Shown: one piece after another, positions 32,841-47,008 of the stretch
Layout of the letters: every line of letters starts with the position of its first letter
How positions within the stretch are numbered: position 1 is the first letter of the stretch
The notes under the pieces: generated by a model
Databases searched by the model: none
The model's input: only the letters and a program-made list of their open reading frames with translations
What the model was told of the DNA's origin: nothing
Made by a program: the position numbers and the translations under genes
From: Linnemannia elongata
Taxonomy: Eukaryota; Mortierellomycota; Mortierellomycetes; Mortierellales; Mortierellaceae
Reading direction: 5' to 3'
NCBI GenBank assembly: GCA_036320915.1
Contig: JAXBDG010000002.1
Span: forward strand, 2,418,001-2,482,000
Length of the DNA: 64,000 nt

Positions 32841-35800
32841 ATGTCCTCCTCCACAGGGCGACGCCCATCGCGTCTCGCAAAACTCAATGCCGGCGACAAG
32901 ATCAAGGATCAAATGGACCACCTCCTACTTCTCGCCAGCGGGAAAGCCAACTTCGACGACGATATCGACACCAATAACAGCACCGATAGCAACAACGGCA
33001 ACAGCAACGAGAATGAATCTATTGTTCAACCTGCTGCTGCACAGCGGAAACGGAGACCTGCTGACGATCTGAGCGATACCGAGCGCTCCGCCGCTACTGG
33101 TGCCGACGCGTCCAAGAAGGCTCCAAGTCGATCGAAAAGGCAAAAGGCAGATGAAGGCGACGGCGACGGCGAGGTGGTTGGTGAAAGGTCTTCCGGGCCA
33201 GCAGAAGTGACGGTCAAGCGGAAACCTGGGCGGCCCAAGAAGCAGCAGACTGGTGATCTTGACGATGCAACTGATCAGGTGGAACCATCAGTACCAACGG
33301 ATGAGGTCAAGAAGAAGCCCGGGAGGCCCAAGAAGCAAAAACCTGGCGACGACGACGGTGAAGGCGTCAATATAGTGGTTCAGGACGAATCTTCTGTACC
33401 AGCAGCGGAGGTCAAAAAGAAGCCTGGGCGACCCAAGAAACAAAAGGCAGCCGACGACGACGACGGCACAGCGGATCAGGACGAGCCTTCTATACCAGCA
33501 GCGGAGACCAAGAAGAAGTCTGGGCGACCCAAGAAACAAAAGACAGTCGAGACCGAGGACGGAGTTGATCACACAGAGGAACCTAAGAAGATACTCGGAC
33601 GTTCCAAGAGGCAGAAGGCGGATGACGACAAGGAGGGCGAGGCCGAGCACTCAGAGCCAACGGTACGAACAGACAAGGTCAGGAAGAAGCCTGGGCGGCC
33701 CAAGAAACAAACGACATCTCAGCGCGAGGATGGATTTGAGAGCGACGAGTTAACAACGAAGGAGCAAAAAACTAAACCTAGACGACCCAAGAAACAAAGG
33801 ACGGATCAGGAGACTACGGACCATGTCGAAGCTCCGACGTCGGCGGGACCCAAGAGACGGCAAGAACGGCCAAAGAAGGAGATGGATGATGTCACTGCAA
33901 GGGACAAAGAGGAGTCATCAACGGTGAGGAGGGAGGTCAAGACACGAGAAGGAAGGACCAGAATTCGAAAACAGCACATAGCAGTTAACGACATGCAAGG
34001 AAACTCTTCGGAATCCGATTACAGGCAGGATTCTAAGTCAGAGAGCGAATCAGACCGTAATGAGGACGGGAATAACCACGGGGACAACTCGGACGACTCG
34101 GGCGCTCAAAAGAAAAGAAAAAAACCAACTGTGAAAGAGCGGAGGGAAATGGCTAGGGTGGCGCGTGTTCAAGAACGAGAACGGCGGAGACAGGAGAAAC
34201 TGGATGAAAAGGCGGCCAAATCCAAGGCGAAGGAGGCACTGAAGGCCAAAAATCAGAAAAGAGTCAGGCAATCGTTCCTAGCAATTCCTGTCAGCGTTCA
34301 ACTGGCGCATGCCGCTGAAAATATGGCCTTACAGGACAACCAGCAACAATCGGCGGAAAATCTGGAGTTCCCGACCTTGGACCGCAACAGTCACGGCCTC
34401 ATTTATCAAGTTCTCAAGCCCGAGCAGCCAGGATTGACTTACAGATGGCCCGTTCGAGAGGAACTCTTGGATCCGTAAGTGGCCCGCTCACTTTTTTATT
34501 GCACTGTGATTTGTTATGTAATGAATGAGATGTACTCGACCGTTGTACTGCACGCAGAACATTTTGCTCAAACATAATTATTATTTCACTAATTTCTTAT
34601 GAATGAAACGATATATTGCTCATATAGGGTCCCCGAATCATCTTTTGCAAGTGCGACGGACGAACTCGACGATTTCGAAAAATACGGCCTGGGGTTTGTG
34701 GAAGAGCTCATGGGCGTTCCCAAGAATGAGGAGGACTATAGTGAGACGGACGGAGAGGAGGACAACGCAGAATCTAACGAGGATGTTCAAGAAACAAGTG
34801 GACAGGAAGATTCCGAAAGGGAACAGGATGGTGATCCATCGGCAAAGGAGTCGGTAAAGGAGAGAGCGGCGAGAAGGAGACGTGAACAATATGCTGCACG
34901 GGCACGCAAAAACGCACTGAAAGGCCTTTTGAAACGAGAGGAACCAGCGGCAAGAGATCGAAGCGAGCGACATGAGGATGAACGATTCGCCAATACCCGT
35001 CTGGAAGCCGTCCAGGCATTGTTTGAAGGGGAGGTTGCCCGTTTCGCTCAGTTTCAGTACCGGAAGGGAATCCTGGAGCGAATTCAAGATCTGGAGCAGT
35101 TTCAAAAGTCGACCCTTCCAGAATCCTGTCATCAGGCCGTCCGTGCGCCTATTGGATCTGAGCTCCCTGGATTTGACCAAGAGGACGACTTGACGCGGCT
35201 CCAACAACGGGCGATCGCGTTTTCAGCCGAGGATGCTGTGCGAAAGACGTTGGATCGGATGACATATGTGGTGCGACAGGGTTCGTTACTGCGGATGCCT
35301 GTGAAGCCCAGGCTCTACGAGGCAGTGATCAGGAACAAGTACGAACGTGGATGGGACACGGTCATGACCTCTGCAGCATTGGCCGGTATCGACGACAGGT
35401 TAGTGCCATATCTCTTTGGAAGACATCTGTTCTGTTCTGTTCTGTTCTGTTCTGTGCGATGTGTTTGTTTTTCTGGGATCTTGACTAACCACGTGTTTTT
35501 TTATTCGATCTTGTTCCCATTTTGCGCTAATAATTGATCTCCCGTGTGTCACCGTTTCCCGCGGAACATTAAAAAAATGTCCTACGATGACACAGGATCT
35601 TGAAGAAGGTGTCAATGCGGATGCAAAACCTGTTGAGCAAGTCCAAGAACACCCATCATTACGAGGCTGCCTCTGAGGGGAAGTGGATGACCGTCGAGGA
35701 TGCAATCGACAGGGCCAAGGACCCCTCAAGAAACCCTCTGCAAGGGAAACCACATTTTGTGGACCCAATGGACCCTACCTTTGATCCAAGAGTATTGGCG

Positions 35801-36115
35801 CTCAATGCAAAGCATCGTCGTCACAAGGAGAACCATGCCCCAGTTACAGATGTCAAACAGCAACTGAAGGATGGTCCAGCGATGATCTCAACTACAACAA
35901 GGTTGGGGACATTGTCGCCGGTGTTATCAGCGTCGGCCGGATCAAGCGCAGAGTCAGGGTCAGAATCAGGGTCAGTGTCAGGGTCGGTGTCAGGGTCAGT
36001 GTCAGGGACAAGTTCCAATTCAGAAGGAAGTGCGAGTGAGAGTGGCAGTGGCAGTGAGAGTGAGAGCCAATCGTCTCACAACAGCGACGACGACGATGCT
36101 GACGGGAGCGGTTGA
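32841..36115 (+). CDS. Multi-AT-hook nuclear protein, family not recognised
   Basis: Three exons (32841-34474, 34628-35398, 35596-36115) encode 974 residues. Residues about 125-345 carry eight AT-hook-like repeats (KRKPGRPKKQ, KKKPGRPKKQ, RKKPGRPKKQ and weaker forms) spaced about 30-40 residues apart by acidic linkers, pointing to minor-groove binding in AT-rich DNA. A long Arg/Lys/Glu helix follows (ERREMARVARVQERERRRQ). Then come better-conserved-looking segments across the exon joins (LIYQVLKPEQPGLTYRW, DFEKYGLGFVEELMG, FAQFQYRKGILERIQDL, KYERGWDTVMTSAAL). The C-terminus is a Ser/Gly repeat tail (GSVSGSVSG). A chromatin or nucleolar role is inferred. The divergent partner is a ribosome-associated chaperone, so shared regulation with growth is possible but unproven. 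Confidence 0.75.
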
Positions 36116-38253
36116 GAATAAAAACGCGTGCATGTGCAACGTGCCTCTCCGTTGTTCCCAGTTCGTGTATTAGAGTTGATTACTGTTTGTCCCATCTGAG
36201 GGAAAGAAAAATCTTTTCCGTTCGACCTGTTGGTCCGTCCCCTCTCTCTCTCTCTCACTCACACACATCTTCATCTTCCCAACCACAGCCAACGGAATGG
36301 GAAGAAATCGACGAGGGAAATGGCGTGGGTGTCTTTGTTCTTTGTCCCACCGACCGACCCGCGGGCTAATTTCTCTCGTGTTTTTCTGCGTTCCTTTCAC
36401 TTGCATCACAAAAACAAGAACACAGCAGGCAATATAATGACTCTGCAAGAGTCAATAGTTCTGCCAGTCCGTTCGTCAGTCAAACAGGACCGTCCATCGA
36501 ATGTACCGGGACCTCCACAATAACAACAAGGAGGAGGATCTGTTTCGTGTTTTGTAAACATGGACAGTTGAAGATCTGGGGGGGGGGGGGGGGGGGGAGG
36601 TGCGGGGCAAGCCGCCTTGTTTTATTTCTGTTGTTTTGTTTCTTTTGTTTATTTGGAGGAGTGTTTTTTTCTTGTACACCCATGAAAACAATTGGCCGAG
36701 GCCACACAGTCCATGCCATGCTGCATTTATTTCATAACAGATGGGGGAGTGGGGGTTGCAGTGGAGGGGGTGGGGTGGAAGGAGTTGATTGTTGTCTGGT
36801 GTCGACTTTAGGGTTTTATGGGCAATGATGAAAATATAAAGTGCTCATGCCCCATGCTCATTCTTTTTAGCGACATTGGTAGTTTGGTGTGTGTGTGTGT
36901 CAGTGTGTGTTAATAAGCAGGCATGAAAGGGTGGATTATGTTACCAGGCAGGTAGTCTATGTGTTCGGTATCCGAGGAAGTGTTCAGGGAGAGGTATATG
37001 TATGAGTGACTGTGTAAGTAAGGGAGGAAGAGAGGAAATAGAAAGGGAAAAAAAAAGGGTGAGAGCAAGGAGGTGTTGTGTTTGAGAGTGAAGAGAGTTA
37101 AAAAAAAAAAAGTTGTGGATGTGGCGAGACGGATATAATATCAGACTGATGTGAGAAAGTAGGACATGGAACGGGTTGATGATCGATGCAGACAGACAGG
37201 AACAGAGAGAGAGAGAGTGTGTGTTCCTTCATTTCTGATCGAAATGTGTGTTAGATAATAGGACAGGGGCCATGAAGCAAGTGTTCATGATCCATGAACC
37301 ATGTCGTTGTCCATGTTCAACCAACAACAACCTCCCCCCCTATTAAATGCCCCTCTGCCCCTTTCCCCCCACCCCTTGCCCGTTGGCATGTGTGAGCGGA
37401 TATGTAGTGAACAAGAGCGCTCTTTTTACTCGCTTTACTATCAAAGTACTCATAGTTAGTTGTTTAGTCGTAGTGACCTTATCCATGATATACACTGCCA
37501 ACCAGTTCCCCTCTCTCAAAGTTCCCCCAAAAGTGTGTATTCTCTCCTCCTCCTCTTCCTCCTCCTCTACTCTTTTTGTCCCTTTCTTTCATAACTCCTT
37601 TCCCTTTCCCTTTCCCTTTCCCTTCCTTCCCTTTCCTTCTCACCTTCTCTACTCACCCTTGCATACATACCCCTTCTTCCCTTCCTCTCCTATCCACCAT
37701 TAATCCCGTTCCTTACTCTCTTCTCCCCTCGCACCCTTCTTTTTTTATTCTCTTTCTCCTCTCCTTCCTTTACTCATCACTCCCTCTCACTCCTCCGTCT
37801 TTTTCTCTCTGGTCCATGCTTCCACCCTCCGCCATCACCATTGTAAAGATTAATCCCTTCACTGCGGCCCATTCACCTCGCCAACACTCCGTGCTCCTCC
37901 TCCCTTGTTGTTTGCTGCCTGCTACTGCTGCTGCTGTATGCACAATCATATTTGCTTTTCTCTTCTGACGCATATCCTCTCTCTCTCTCCTTCCTCTCCT
38001 CCCTTCTCTCTCGCTGCCTTGTTGTCGCAACTCCTCTTTTTCTTCTTTCCTTGTTTCCTTGTTTCCTCTTCCTCTTCTACCCCCTACCTTTCCGTCATTT
38101 GGCTCTCTCTCTCGCACCCTTCCTCCAATTGACTCCCTACACACACATACATCCACGGCGACAACAACAACAACGACAATAGATACCTTGCCCGCCACCA
38201 ATTTGAATTGTTGTTCACTATAGATACCCTTTCTGCCACCGTTGTCCCCAGCT
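36116..38253. other. Intergenic region
   Basis: About 2.1 kb rich in simple sequence: CT tract at 36240-36262, a 20-G run at 36578-36597, GT repeats near 36885-36910, GA tracts, and a long CT-rich leader (37510-38150) before the LRR gene. No supported gene. Confidence 0.6.
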
Positions 38254-41200
38254 ATGGCTAGAAAGACAAGGCAACGGGCCCCACTCAACCCTCCTCCTGA
38301 AGATATCAACAACAACAACAGCAACAACAACGCCACCAACACAACCAATCCTACAACAACAACTGCACCAACAGTTACAAAGAGGACAGCGACAACCACT
38401 GTTACCTCTCCGCGGACAGCGAGCACCTCCACCTACAACACGAATGCAAGAGCATCCGCAATCTCAACCGCCTCTAATATACCCTCCATCTCTTCCGCCT
38501 CTACTACCTCCATCGCCTCGATCGCCTCCATACCATCCATTATATCTGTCGAGTCTGTATCGACCATTACACCCGCAGCTTCGTCTCATAATACCAATAT
38601 CAACAGCACAGAATTAACAATGGCAACAGTAGCAAGTAAAAAGGCAGCATCGCCAGACAAGCCACGGGGACTCCTTGCAGGAGCGTTTAGCAAGAGTAAA
38701 CGGAAGGACCGTCTTGGCAACAGCACCGGCAACAGCATCGACAACAAGAGTATTGAACAGGAGAGCAATAGCAACAATAGCAGCAGGCCGACAAGTAGAG
38801 AACAACCCGCGTTACTGCTGCCTCGCTTGCCGTCACTTGAAGACTTTGACTTCTCCCTCCCTTTCCTCACTGACGACTCCTCCTCAGTCGCCAGCAGTAC
38901 GCCCGCAACAATAGCATCAACCGCCCTGACCTCCTCCACGCCCGCCACGCCTGCCTCCTCCTATTCTCATTCCACCTCTCGTCCCTTACTCGCGGGCACC
39001 TCCTTTTCCTCCTTTTCTCCTTCCAACAGCCAGTACCTCACCTCCCAGTCTCCCAGGGTCCAGGACTACTTCGGCCCTTCCCCAGCCTCTACCATCCGCC
39101 AGCGGTCAATTGCTCACCCTCCTACTAGCGGCAGCAGTACTTACAGCAATAACAGCAACCACAGTGCTACCAGTAACTCCCACCCAACAGCAACCACCAT
39201 GCACCCCAAGGCTATGACCGACACCACCATCAGCGGTACGGGCACAATCCGCGGCCCTCTGGATCTCTCCCGCCTCGAGGTCACCAGCAACGACTCCTAT
39301 ATCCACAATAACGACGATCTTTCTCCCAAACGGTCGTCCTTCAAAAGTCTGGACCATGGCCGCTCAGGTGATATCCACATCATCACCAGCACCAGCACAC
39401 GCAACAGTGTTGATCAGGAACGAGGAAGGCCACAACAACAACAGGAACAGCAACCACGGGATGCCCTCTTGAATCCACCCCGTTTTGTTATCGGTCAACC
39501 TTCTCTCTCTGGAACTTCCAAGGCCTCCAGAGCAACCTCGCCTTCACCCTCCCTGACTTCATCTGTGAGGTCTAACGAGAGCAGTATCCATTCGTCCCTT
39601 CAACAACACGCTCAATCAATACAGCAGCTCCAACATCAACAACAACAGCAGCGATCAGGCCCCTCGTCCAAGGCCTCGATGGAATCATCACATCAACAGC
39701 AGCAACCAAAGCAACAACCGCAATCGCAACAGCGACAAGAAGAAAAGCGACCTTCTTCGACCGCATCTGCGCCCGAGCCTGCGACACGGCCCTCCTCTAT
39801 CACGCTCCCTCCTATTGCACGGGCGCAAGAGGCACCTGCGTCGCTCACTCTAGCTGCCGCCTCCGCTCCCAACGGTAACGCTAGGGCAGCACAGACAGGA
39901 AAGTCGATCGGTAGAGGAGGTCCGTCGTCGTCCAGTCCACCTGTTGCTGGATCTGCTCACGTGAGATTAGCACAGCCTAAGCAGGTCCTGGATACCTTGC
40001 AGGAATCGCAAAGCCCGAACCTCCGTACTCGACTATCGCGGTTGTTTCGACCGAGCCCCAAATCGGAACGGTCGTCCAGTCTCGAACCTCGCCATCGTGT
40101 CCAGCAAAAGCAACAGCTCAACCAGGAGATTGCCCGGACCATGCCCCGGCTCAAGCAACAACAACAGGAACAGCAGTCGTCGTTGCAACTACACCAACAC
40201 CAACAACAACAACAACAACTACCATCCCAACAACAGTTACAGCAGCAACAATCATCCATACCAGTGCCGGTTCGGCAAGTGTCTGGTTCTCAATCGTCAC
40301 CCACGCCAGCACCAGCGCCAGTACCATCATCAGCACCAGCACCGGCACCTCTGCTGTCATCAATCACTACTCCATCGCCACAGTCGAATCCAGTATCGAC
40401 ACAGAAGAGTGATCCTCTTATTATACACTGGTACGAGGAACCGCAGGGGGAGCAAAGGCAAGTGTCCATCTCTTTTCTTTTCTATTGCTGTTTGTCCAAT
40501 TTGCGGCTGACACATAGGGGGGTATAACATGGAGTAATGATGGCAGGTTACACTGGTTGCTGCCTTTATTTTATTTTTTTGTTCCTGTATTCATGCAATC
40601 GTCCCCAGGATGGCCCCATGGTGTTCTTGTACAGGAATATATATAGAACATGAGCATTCTGACACGACCGAGGGATATGAAAGGGGAAGGAGACGTAGAA
40701 AAAGAAAATAAGGGAGGAGGAGGAGGAGGAGGAGGAGGAGGGAAAGGGGGAACAAAAAGTGTTTTGCTGATCTGTCAGGAGTGTCGTTGTGCAATGGTCA
40801 GCCCGCCATAAGAAACTGGGTCGACATGCATATAGTTTAAGAGAAACAGTGAGACCTCTCGCTTTGACACTTTTTGCAAGGTTGCATGGAGTAGGTTCTT
40901 GGATGCATCGGGAAAGAAAGAAGGAAAAAAAAAAAAAAAAAAAAGAGTGAGAGTGGTGCTAAAGGCACAGCAAGGATGGGTCAAACCTGCGCGAGAACGA
41001 ACGAGAGCGAGTAATAAGAGGAGAAAGGGCGTGTTCAAGGAGTAAGAAATGAAAGGCCGAGAGCGAGAAAAAGAGATATAAAGAGCGTTTTATGCTTGTA
41101 TCTGCTTTTACAGCTCGGAATTTTGGCTTGTTGGGGTAAGGAGCAAACCAAACATATCGAGAGCAATCCTATTCAGGAGGTCCATGGTTAATGAGCCAAG

Positions 41201-44200
41201 CAACGTCTTTATTATTTTCTTTGTTACAGAAAAGAACGAGAGGGAAAGGAAGAAAAAGAGAGATTGCAATTATTGAGAGACAGACGGCAGAACGAGAGAG
41301 AGAGAGAGAGAGAAGGTGTGAGAGAGAAATAGAGGCCATTGAGCGAAATGCGAACTGGCATTGTGCATTGACGAACAAATGTCGCCTGGCAAGAGAAAGG
41401 TTTGTCGAGGAGAGTAATGTGTGCCCCTCCCCTGGTACCTGCTCCTTATTTTTACCCTCCCGTTCGTTAAAAAAGAGACGTCCCCTTCTTCTTTGGGGAT
41501 ATATTAGTGCGAAACTAGGATCAGCCCATGGGGCCTTGGATCCCATAAACCTCTTCAGAAATGGATGTGTCCGTTAACTAACGTCCTTTCCTCTTCTTTG
41601 TTTGTTTCCTTTCGCTTTTTCACATTTCCTTTCAACCATTCTCCATTTCGCCCCCGTTTCCCTATCTCACAGCACTCCGCCCACGCCTGTCATAATCACC
41701 CTCCCAGGCACGGATAGCAACACATCACAACTGACACGACAGCTGTCTAGGAATATCTCGGCCATCCCTGTCCCAGCCATCTCTATTCCCCAAACATCTT
41801 TTGCCCCTGGTATCCTCCCTTCATCCATCTCTCCCCCTGCATCGCCTCTCACATCCCAGGCGTCCAAAGCCCGACAGCGCAGAGTATCCTCCGTCTCTAG
41901 CAGCCACAGCATTCGACAAGTCGGCACATACGGAGGCGGCAGCAGAGTTCCCATGATGTCCCCAGCCAGGAAAGCCAACCCCTACTACTCTGGCGTCATC
42001 GCCCGCTTCTCTAACGGCGGCAGACATTCGCTTCATGACCGTGATCACTCGTCATCGTCATCAAAGCGGAGAAGTGTTGTTGCGGTTGGTGGCGAGCGCG
42101 CCAGAGTAGGAGCCGATCCCTCATCAAGCCGTGACAAGTTGACGATGGCGGAAGCCACTGGTCAGGACTCACCAAAACCAACAGTATTGACCAAACCTCG
42201 TCCACTATCGACCGCATCGACTGCCAGCAGCATCGTGTCCGAGGCTAAGGAGAGGGAGCCATTGCCAGCATTACCATCTCACCAGGAATCGACTGAGGAG
42301 TCCGACGACGAACACAAGGGGACTTCCCGCTCTTTCTTTGTCCCGAGCTCCGTCCAGGCACCGCTCATGTTTACGCCGACCTACGAAGAGGAATATGATA
42401 TTGAGAAGGACAGTATCAGGAACAGCATCCGAGGCTCACCCTTTTTTGCAAAAGCTACGCTCCCCTACACTGGAACTGTCCCTATCGCACATGGCCCTCC
42501 AACCTACAACGCCCGCTCTGCCTCACCCCCCTCTGGGCGCACAGTCCCCATCCCTCCAGAGATCAACACCCAATTTGTAAGGCTATGGTCTATACAGATA
42601 ACTGAAAATGCACTATCAAGCTCTCAAATGCGCACACTAAAAACATTGCACTACCTTTTTCACGTATATTAGGCTGTTACGAGCGCGCAAACGATGGAAT
42701 CGGCGAATGAACCCCAGTCTACAGGAGATTATGCGTCCAGCAGCATGAGCGACGATCTGGACGTGGACTCACCCGACTCACAATTCTCCTCGCGTGCTGG
42801 ATATGGCGAGCATGGAGGCGGAATCATCACGACTGAAGAAGGCTGGGATGATGCCGAGTCACAGCAGGACAATCTTGGACCAAACGCGCCACCGATTGTG
42901 ATGGTTCACCGGCCATCGATGGAGCACTCCATCCTCCCCGAGCAGCCCCCCTTTGCCCAAAACACCCGCCCGCTTTCGTCAGCATCGTCAGTCATATCGT
43001 CCAACTCGACCAAGATGGTCCCTCCTGGTCCAGGCCGCCTTACCTCGGTCGCCCAGTGGTCAGAGTCCAGCTACGATCCATGTGCCCCTATTCGGTGGGA
43101 TGAGCTGTTCGAGATGGATCCCAACAGCAAGGGACCGCTCTGGCTGAGTCATCGCGAGTTGGGCCAGATCCCACACGACTTCTTTGACGGACTGAGGAAT
43201 CTGAGAGAGCTCTACCTGGACCACAACGACATCAAGGTGGTTCCCGACTCCCTTCTGAAACTCACCAAACTGGATGTCCTCGATCTAAGTTGCAACTCGA
43301 TCAGCAGCTTCCACTCTGCGTTCAAGATGAAGAAGCTTAAAAACCTCCGACGACTCAACTTGGACCACAACATGCTGACAGACATCTCACCTATCTACAA
43401 GCTCAAGTCGCTTCGTGAACTGCGGATGAACCACAACTTTGTCCCGTTCTTGGCAATCGCCATTCAGAACATGACCAAGCTCAAGATCCTCGCCATGGAG
43501 TCCAACTCACTCTCGACCCTGCCAGAGACGATGGGCAAGTTGGGAAACCTCTGTGAATTGCGACTCTCGGACAATAACCTTCGAGCCCTGCCAGAGTCCA
43601 TTGGATCGATCCGGACCCTTCAGGTCTTGGCCTTGCGCTCGAACTTGCTGGAGAGGCTGCCAGAGTCATGGAAGGACATGGAAAACCTCTCAACATTGGA
43701 TTTGGCTAGTAATAAGTTGGTCAGCTTGCCCGCGGATATCGTTCGACTTCCCAAGCTGACGCACTTGGATCTCCACGACAACCAGATCCGCGCCTTGCCC
43801 GAAAAAATTGGTCAACTCAGCAACTTAGTCGTCCTTCAGCTCTGCAACAACCAACTCAGGGAGCTTCCTCGTGACATTGGACGTCTCAAGGATTTGCATG
43901 ATCTTGTGCTCTCCTTCAACCAACTGCGCAGGCTACCGGACGAAATTGGAAAATTAAACAAGCTGCAGGAGCTCAAGTTCGACAACAACCCTCTACGATC
44001 GTTGCCCAAGACAATCCAGCGTTTGACGAATGTACGACGCGTTCACTTGCAAGGATGCGAGCTCCACGATCTGCCAATCGAGTTGGGCGTTGCTTTCAAG
44101 GAACTAATTCATTTGGACCTGTCCGGAAACCGATTCGAGGTTATGCCAGCCTTGGACCAGATGACGCGCTTGGAGGAGCTGTACATTTCCAACAACCTGT

Positions 44201-47008
44201 TGCGTGAGATCGGGACTTCGTCGTTGAATCTCCAAACTTCCAGCAACAGCAACAACAGCTACAACACTGGAACCATCTCGGGACCAATGGGTGGCGGTAT
44301 GGGACTGGCCAACAGCGCGCAGCTTGGCACAGGACATGGATCTCTCTCGAGCCACAATATCAGCGCGAGCTCCAGCCAAGGAGGAACTATTCTGGTCAAC
44401 TCGTCAACTGGCCAAGGATCGACTGGAGGTGTCTCAGGAACTCTCAACATGGGAGGCGGAGTGACCTCCAGCAAGTTGTCAGAACTGAAGCGACTCCGTG
44501 TTTTTGAGGCCAGCAACAACCAGATCCGTGTGTTGTCACCCAAGATCAATATGCTTCCTTGCTTGGAGGTGTTGGATCTGAGTGACAACTTGTTGACCTG
44601 GTTACCCAAGGAGGTTGGCGATCTGGCGGATCTCAAGATCTTGATTCTTGAGGGCAACCCCATCAAATCTCTACCGTCTTCACTGTCAAAGCTCATGGGC
44701 AGTCTCGAGGTCTTTAGGATCGGCGAGTGGCCCGAGAATGGCTTTGAGATCAGCAGAGTAAGTTATTATATCACATTTAGGCGCTTTGTTTTCACTTTTT
44801 TAACACTGCAAAAATGAACACAATAACTGACTACTCACATTTTATTTCCCTCTCGGCGCTTAGGAGCAGGCGCAGATGAACATGAAGATCAATGTGTTGC
44901 AGACATTCATGCCACAGCAGATCGAAAGGACTTTGTTGATGAGGATGCACGACTCGATTCTCAAGCGTGTTCAGGAGCTCGATAGTCAACGGTACAGAGA
45001 CGAGCACGACTTGGACAAGGTTACAGGATCAGGCCTCCACTCTCGCGCGTTGACAACAACCTCTCAGCGCGTCCCTGGAACTTCCTTTGCGCTGGCGACC
45101 AACCTTGTGAGTGCGATGCAGCAAGCTCGCGCAGGAAATTTGCCGCTGGAGGCGGGAGTGCGGGCTCGTCTTGGAATCACCCAAGGTCTCGCGATTGCGA
45201 CCCAGAATATGTTGGCTGCCCGCGACTTTTCGCTACCAACTCCTTCACCCGGAAACGAGAGCCAGGCTACGTCCACCACTGGCTCTGGATACTACTCGAC
45301 TTCCTCTGCAATGTTGAGCATGAACAGCGAGGGCATCAACCCCAACTATGGCGACTATGCGACTTCGACGGTCAGGACTCTTCCGACCCTCCAGTTCAGC
45401 AACATTCGTGGCCAGGCGGGACCTATCACCTCGATGCCATTGACTACCAGCCCATTGACTGCCTCTGTTCCCTCGGGTCCTCTGTCAGCCTTCCCTCTGC
45501 TCAACAGTCTTCGCACACGCAAGAGCCAACAAAGTCTTTCGGCCAAGAACTCGGGCGCAGGAGCTCGTCCCAAGAGCATGTATTCCTATGGCGGTCAGGC
45601 GGATGCGGGTCAGGAAGAGATTACATCCCCTCAAGCCTCATCGAGTCTCAGCAACCGAATGAGCCGCGTGTTCGACTTTGGCAACGGTAACAACGGAAAC
45701 GGAAAGCAGAAGAGCAACGGTGGCGTTCCTAGGATTTCTACTCTGGAGTCTTCAACGTTGCAGCTGAGCACGGATGCGATGATGGCCCTCGGCTTGGGCT
45801 CGCAACCTGGCACTGCTGGAGGAGTGATTGCTCGTGGTCATGGCTATGATCGATTGGGATTCGGACTGGACAATGGATCGAGGCTGGGAGACGGATCTCT
45901 GGCTGATCTCAAGAACTCGATGGCGATCAAGAGCTCGCCTTCGTTAACATCGACGCCGTTCCCTATGTTGTCTGCACGCCCTACATCCCCCGTCCCCGGT
46001 AGCTCTACCGTGAAGCAGGAGAAGGGTCGCACATCTAAGACTCCATTCGCACGACCCGTCTCGCCACTGCCTACTCACGTCTCGGACTCTTCTATCAAAT
46101 CGCCTACCAGTTCTGGTGGAAGCGGCGGAGTTGGCACGGAAAAGACTACAACAACGCTGCCCTGGTTGCGCCTCAAGTCCTCGGGCATGCCTCAGAGCCA
46201 CTCGCAAGACAGCGGATACCAGCAACCCAGTGGCGATTTTCCTCCACCTTCAGGATCGATCGCCTCGACGGCAACATCCATGTCGACAACTTCGTTGCTA
46301 GTGCAGCCTACTGTCAATGGATTGCCTATCTCTGCGCCCACTCCACCACCCATCTTGCTGGACTATACCTTGGAGACATCGACCTTGGATATCCCCCCGC
46401 ACATGTACTACAGTGCCAATGGCGATGATGTTGATGGCGATATGCCTGCCGGCGATCACGATGAGGATGATGAGCTGTCTCGTTTGGGTGACGGCATGGG
46501 CATTGATGGCGAGACCGAGGACGACAGTATGTCTACGACGACTGGTGGGCGCGCCGAGGGAACTCGTCCACGGATCAGGACCAAGGCACCCATGGTTGAA
46601 TCTCAGGCCAGGTCTCAACAGGAATCCCAGCAACAGCAACAGTTTCTCCAACAACAACAACAACAGCAGCAGCAGCAACAACAATACCAGGCGACCGCTA
46701 CGGATCCAGTTCTGAAGATTGCAGTGCTGAAGGGCATTTACGATCAGATCTTGCAGAACATGGATAATATGGTGGAGCAGAATGTGCAAGAATCGCCGGC
46801 CAAGAAGAACAACAACAACAAGTTCAAGTTGCTGAACACACTCAAGTTCTTGAAGGCCGATCGCAATGGCAACGGAAGCAGCAGTAACAACAGCAGCACT
46901 AACAACCATCACCAACACTCTATGCAAGCCCAACACCACCATCACCACCAGGGATCTTTATCGAGCTCCCTTGTTGGCCACCACCCCATGACGACCACCC
47001 TTCAGTAA
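38254..47008 (+). CDS. Giant leucine-rich-repeat scaffold protein
   Basis: Four exons (38254-40457, 41673-42576, 42673-44757, 44864-47008) join in phase for 2445 residues. The first intron is 1215 nt with a GC donor (AAG then GCAAGT); a GT donor slightly upstream (about 40430) would also keep phase. Residues 1-1190 are low complexity, rich in Ser, Thr, Gln, Asn and Pro. Canonical LRRs of the SHOC2/LAP type (LxxLxxLxLxxNxLxxLPxx) fill about 1190-1560, and a second block at about 1645-1715 follows a Ser/Gly insert. The C-terminal third is Ser-rich with poly-Gln, an acidic patch, and a helical segment (DPVLKIAVLKGIYDQILQNM). Fungal LRR scaffolds of this kind act in Ras or RAM/morphogenesis signalling; which applies here is not shown. 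The ATG at 38254 is the first in frame after a CT-rich leader. Confidence 0.8.
40458..41672 (+). other. Long GC-AG intron of the LRR gene
   Basis: 1215 nt, several times longer than other introns here. It contains a GGA microsatellite (about 40706-40740), a 21-A run near 40924-40944 and a GA tract (41297-41313). Frames inside it (for example 41191-41577) lack domains. A separate gene boundary here is a less likely alternative. Confidence 0.55.

Noticed and set aside
37770..38432. 220-codon minus-strand frame rich in Val and Leu
   Set aside because: Reverse image of the CT-rich leader and Asn/Thr-rich start of the LRR gene.
46298..46948. 216-codon hydrophobic minus-strand frame
   Set aside because: Antisense of the poly-Gln and Ser-rich C-terminal part of the LRR protein; the poly-Leu is an artefact of CAG/CAA repeats.
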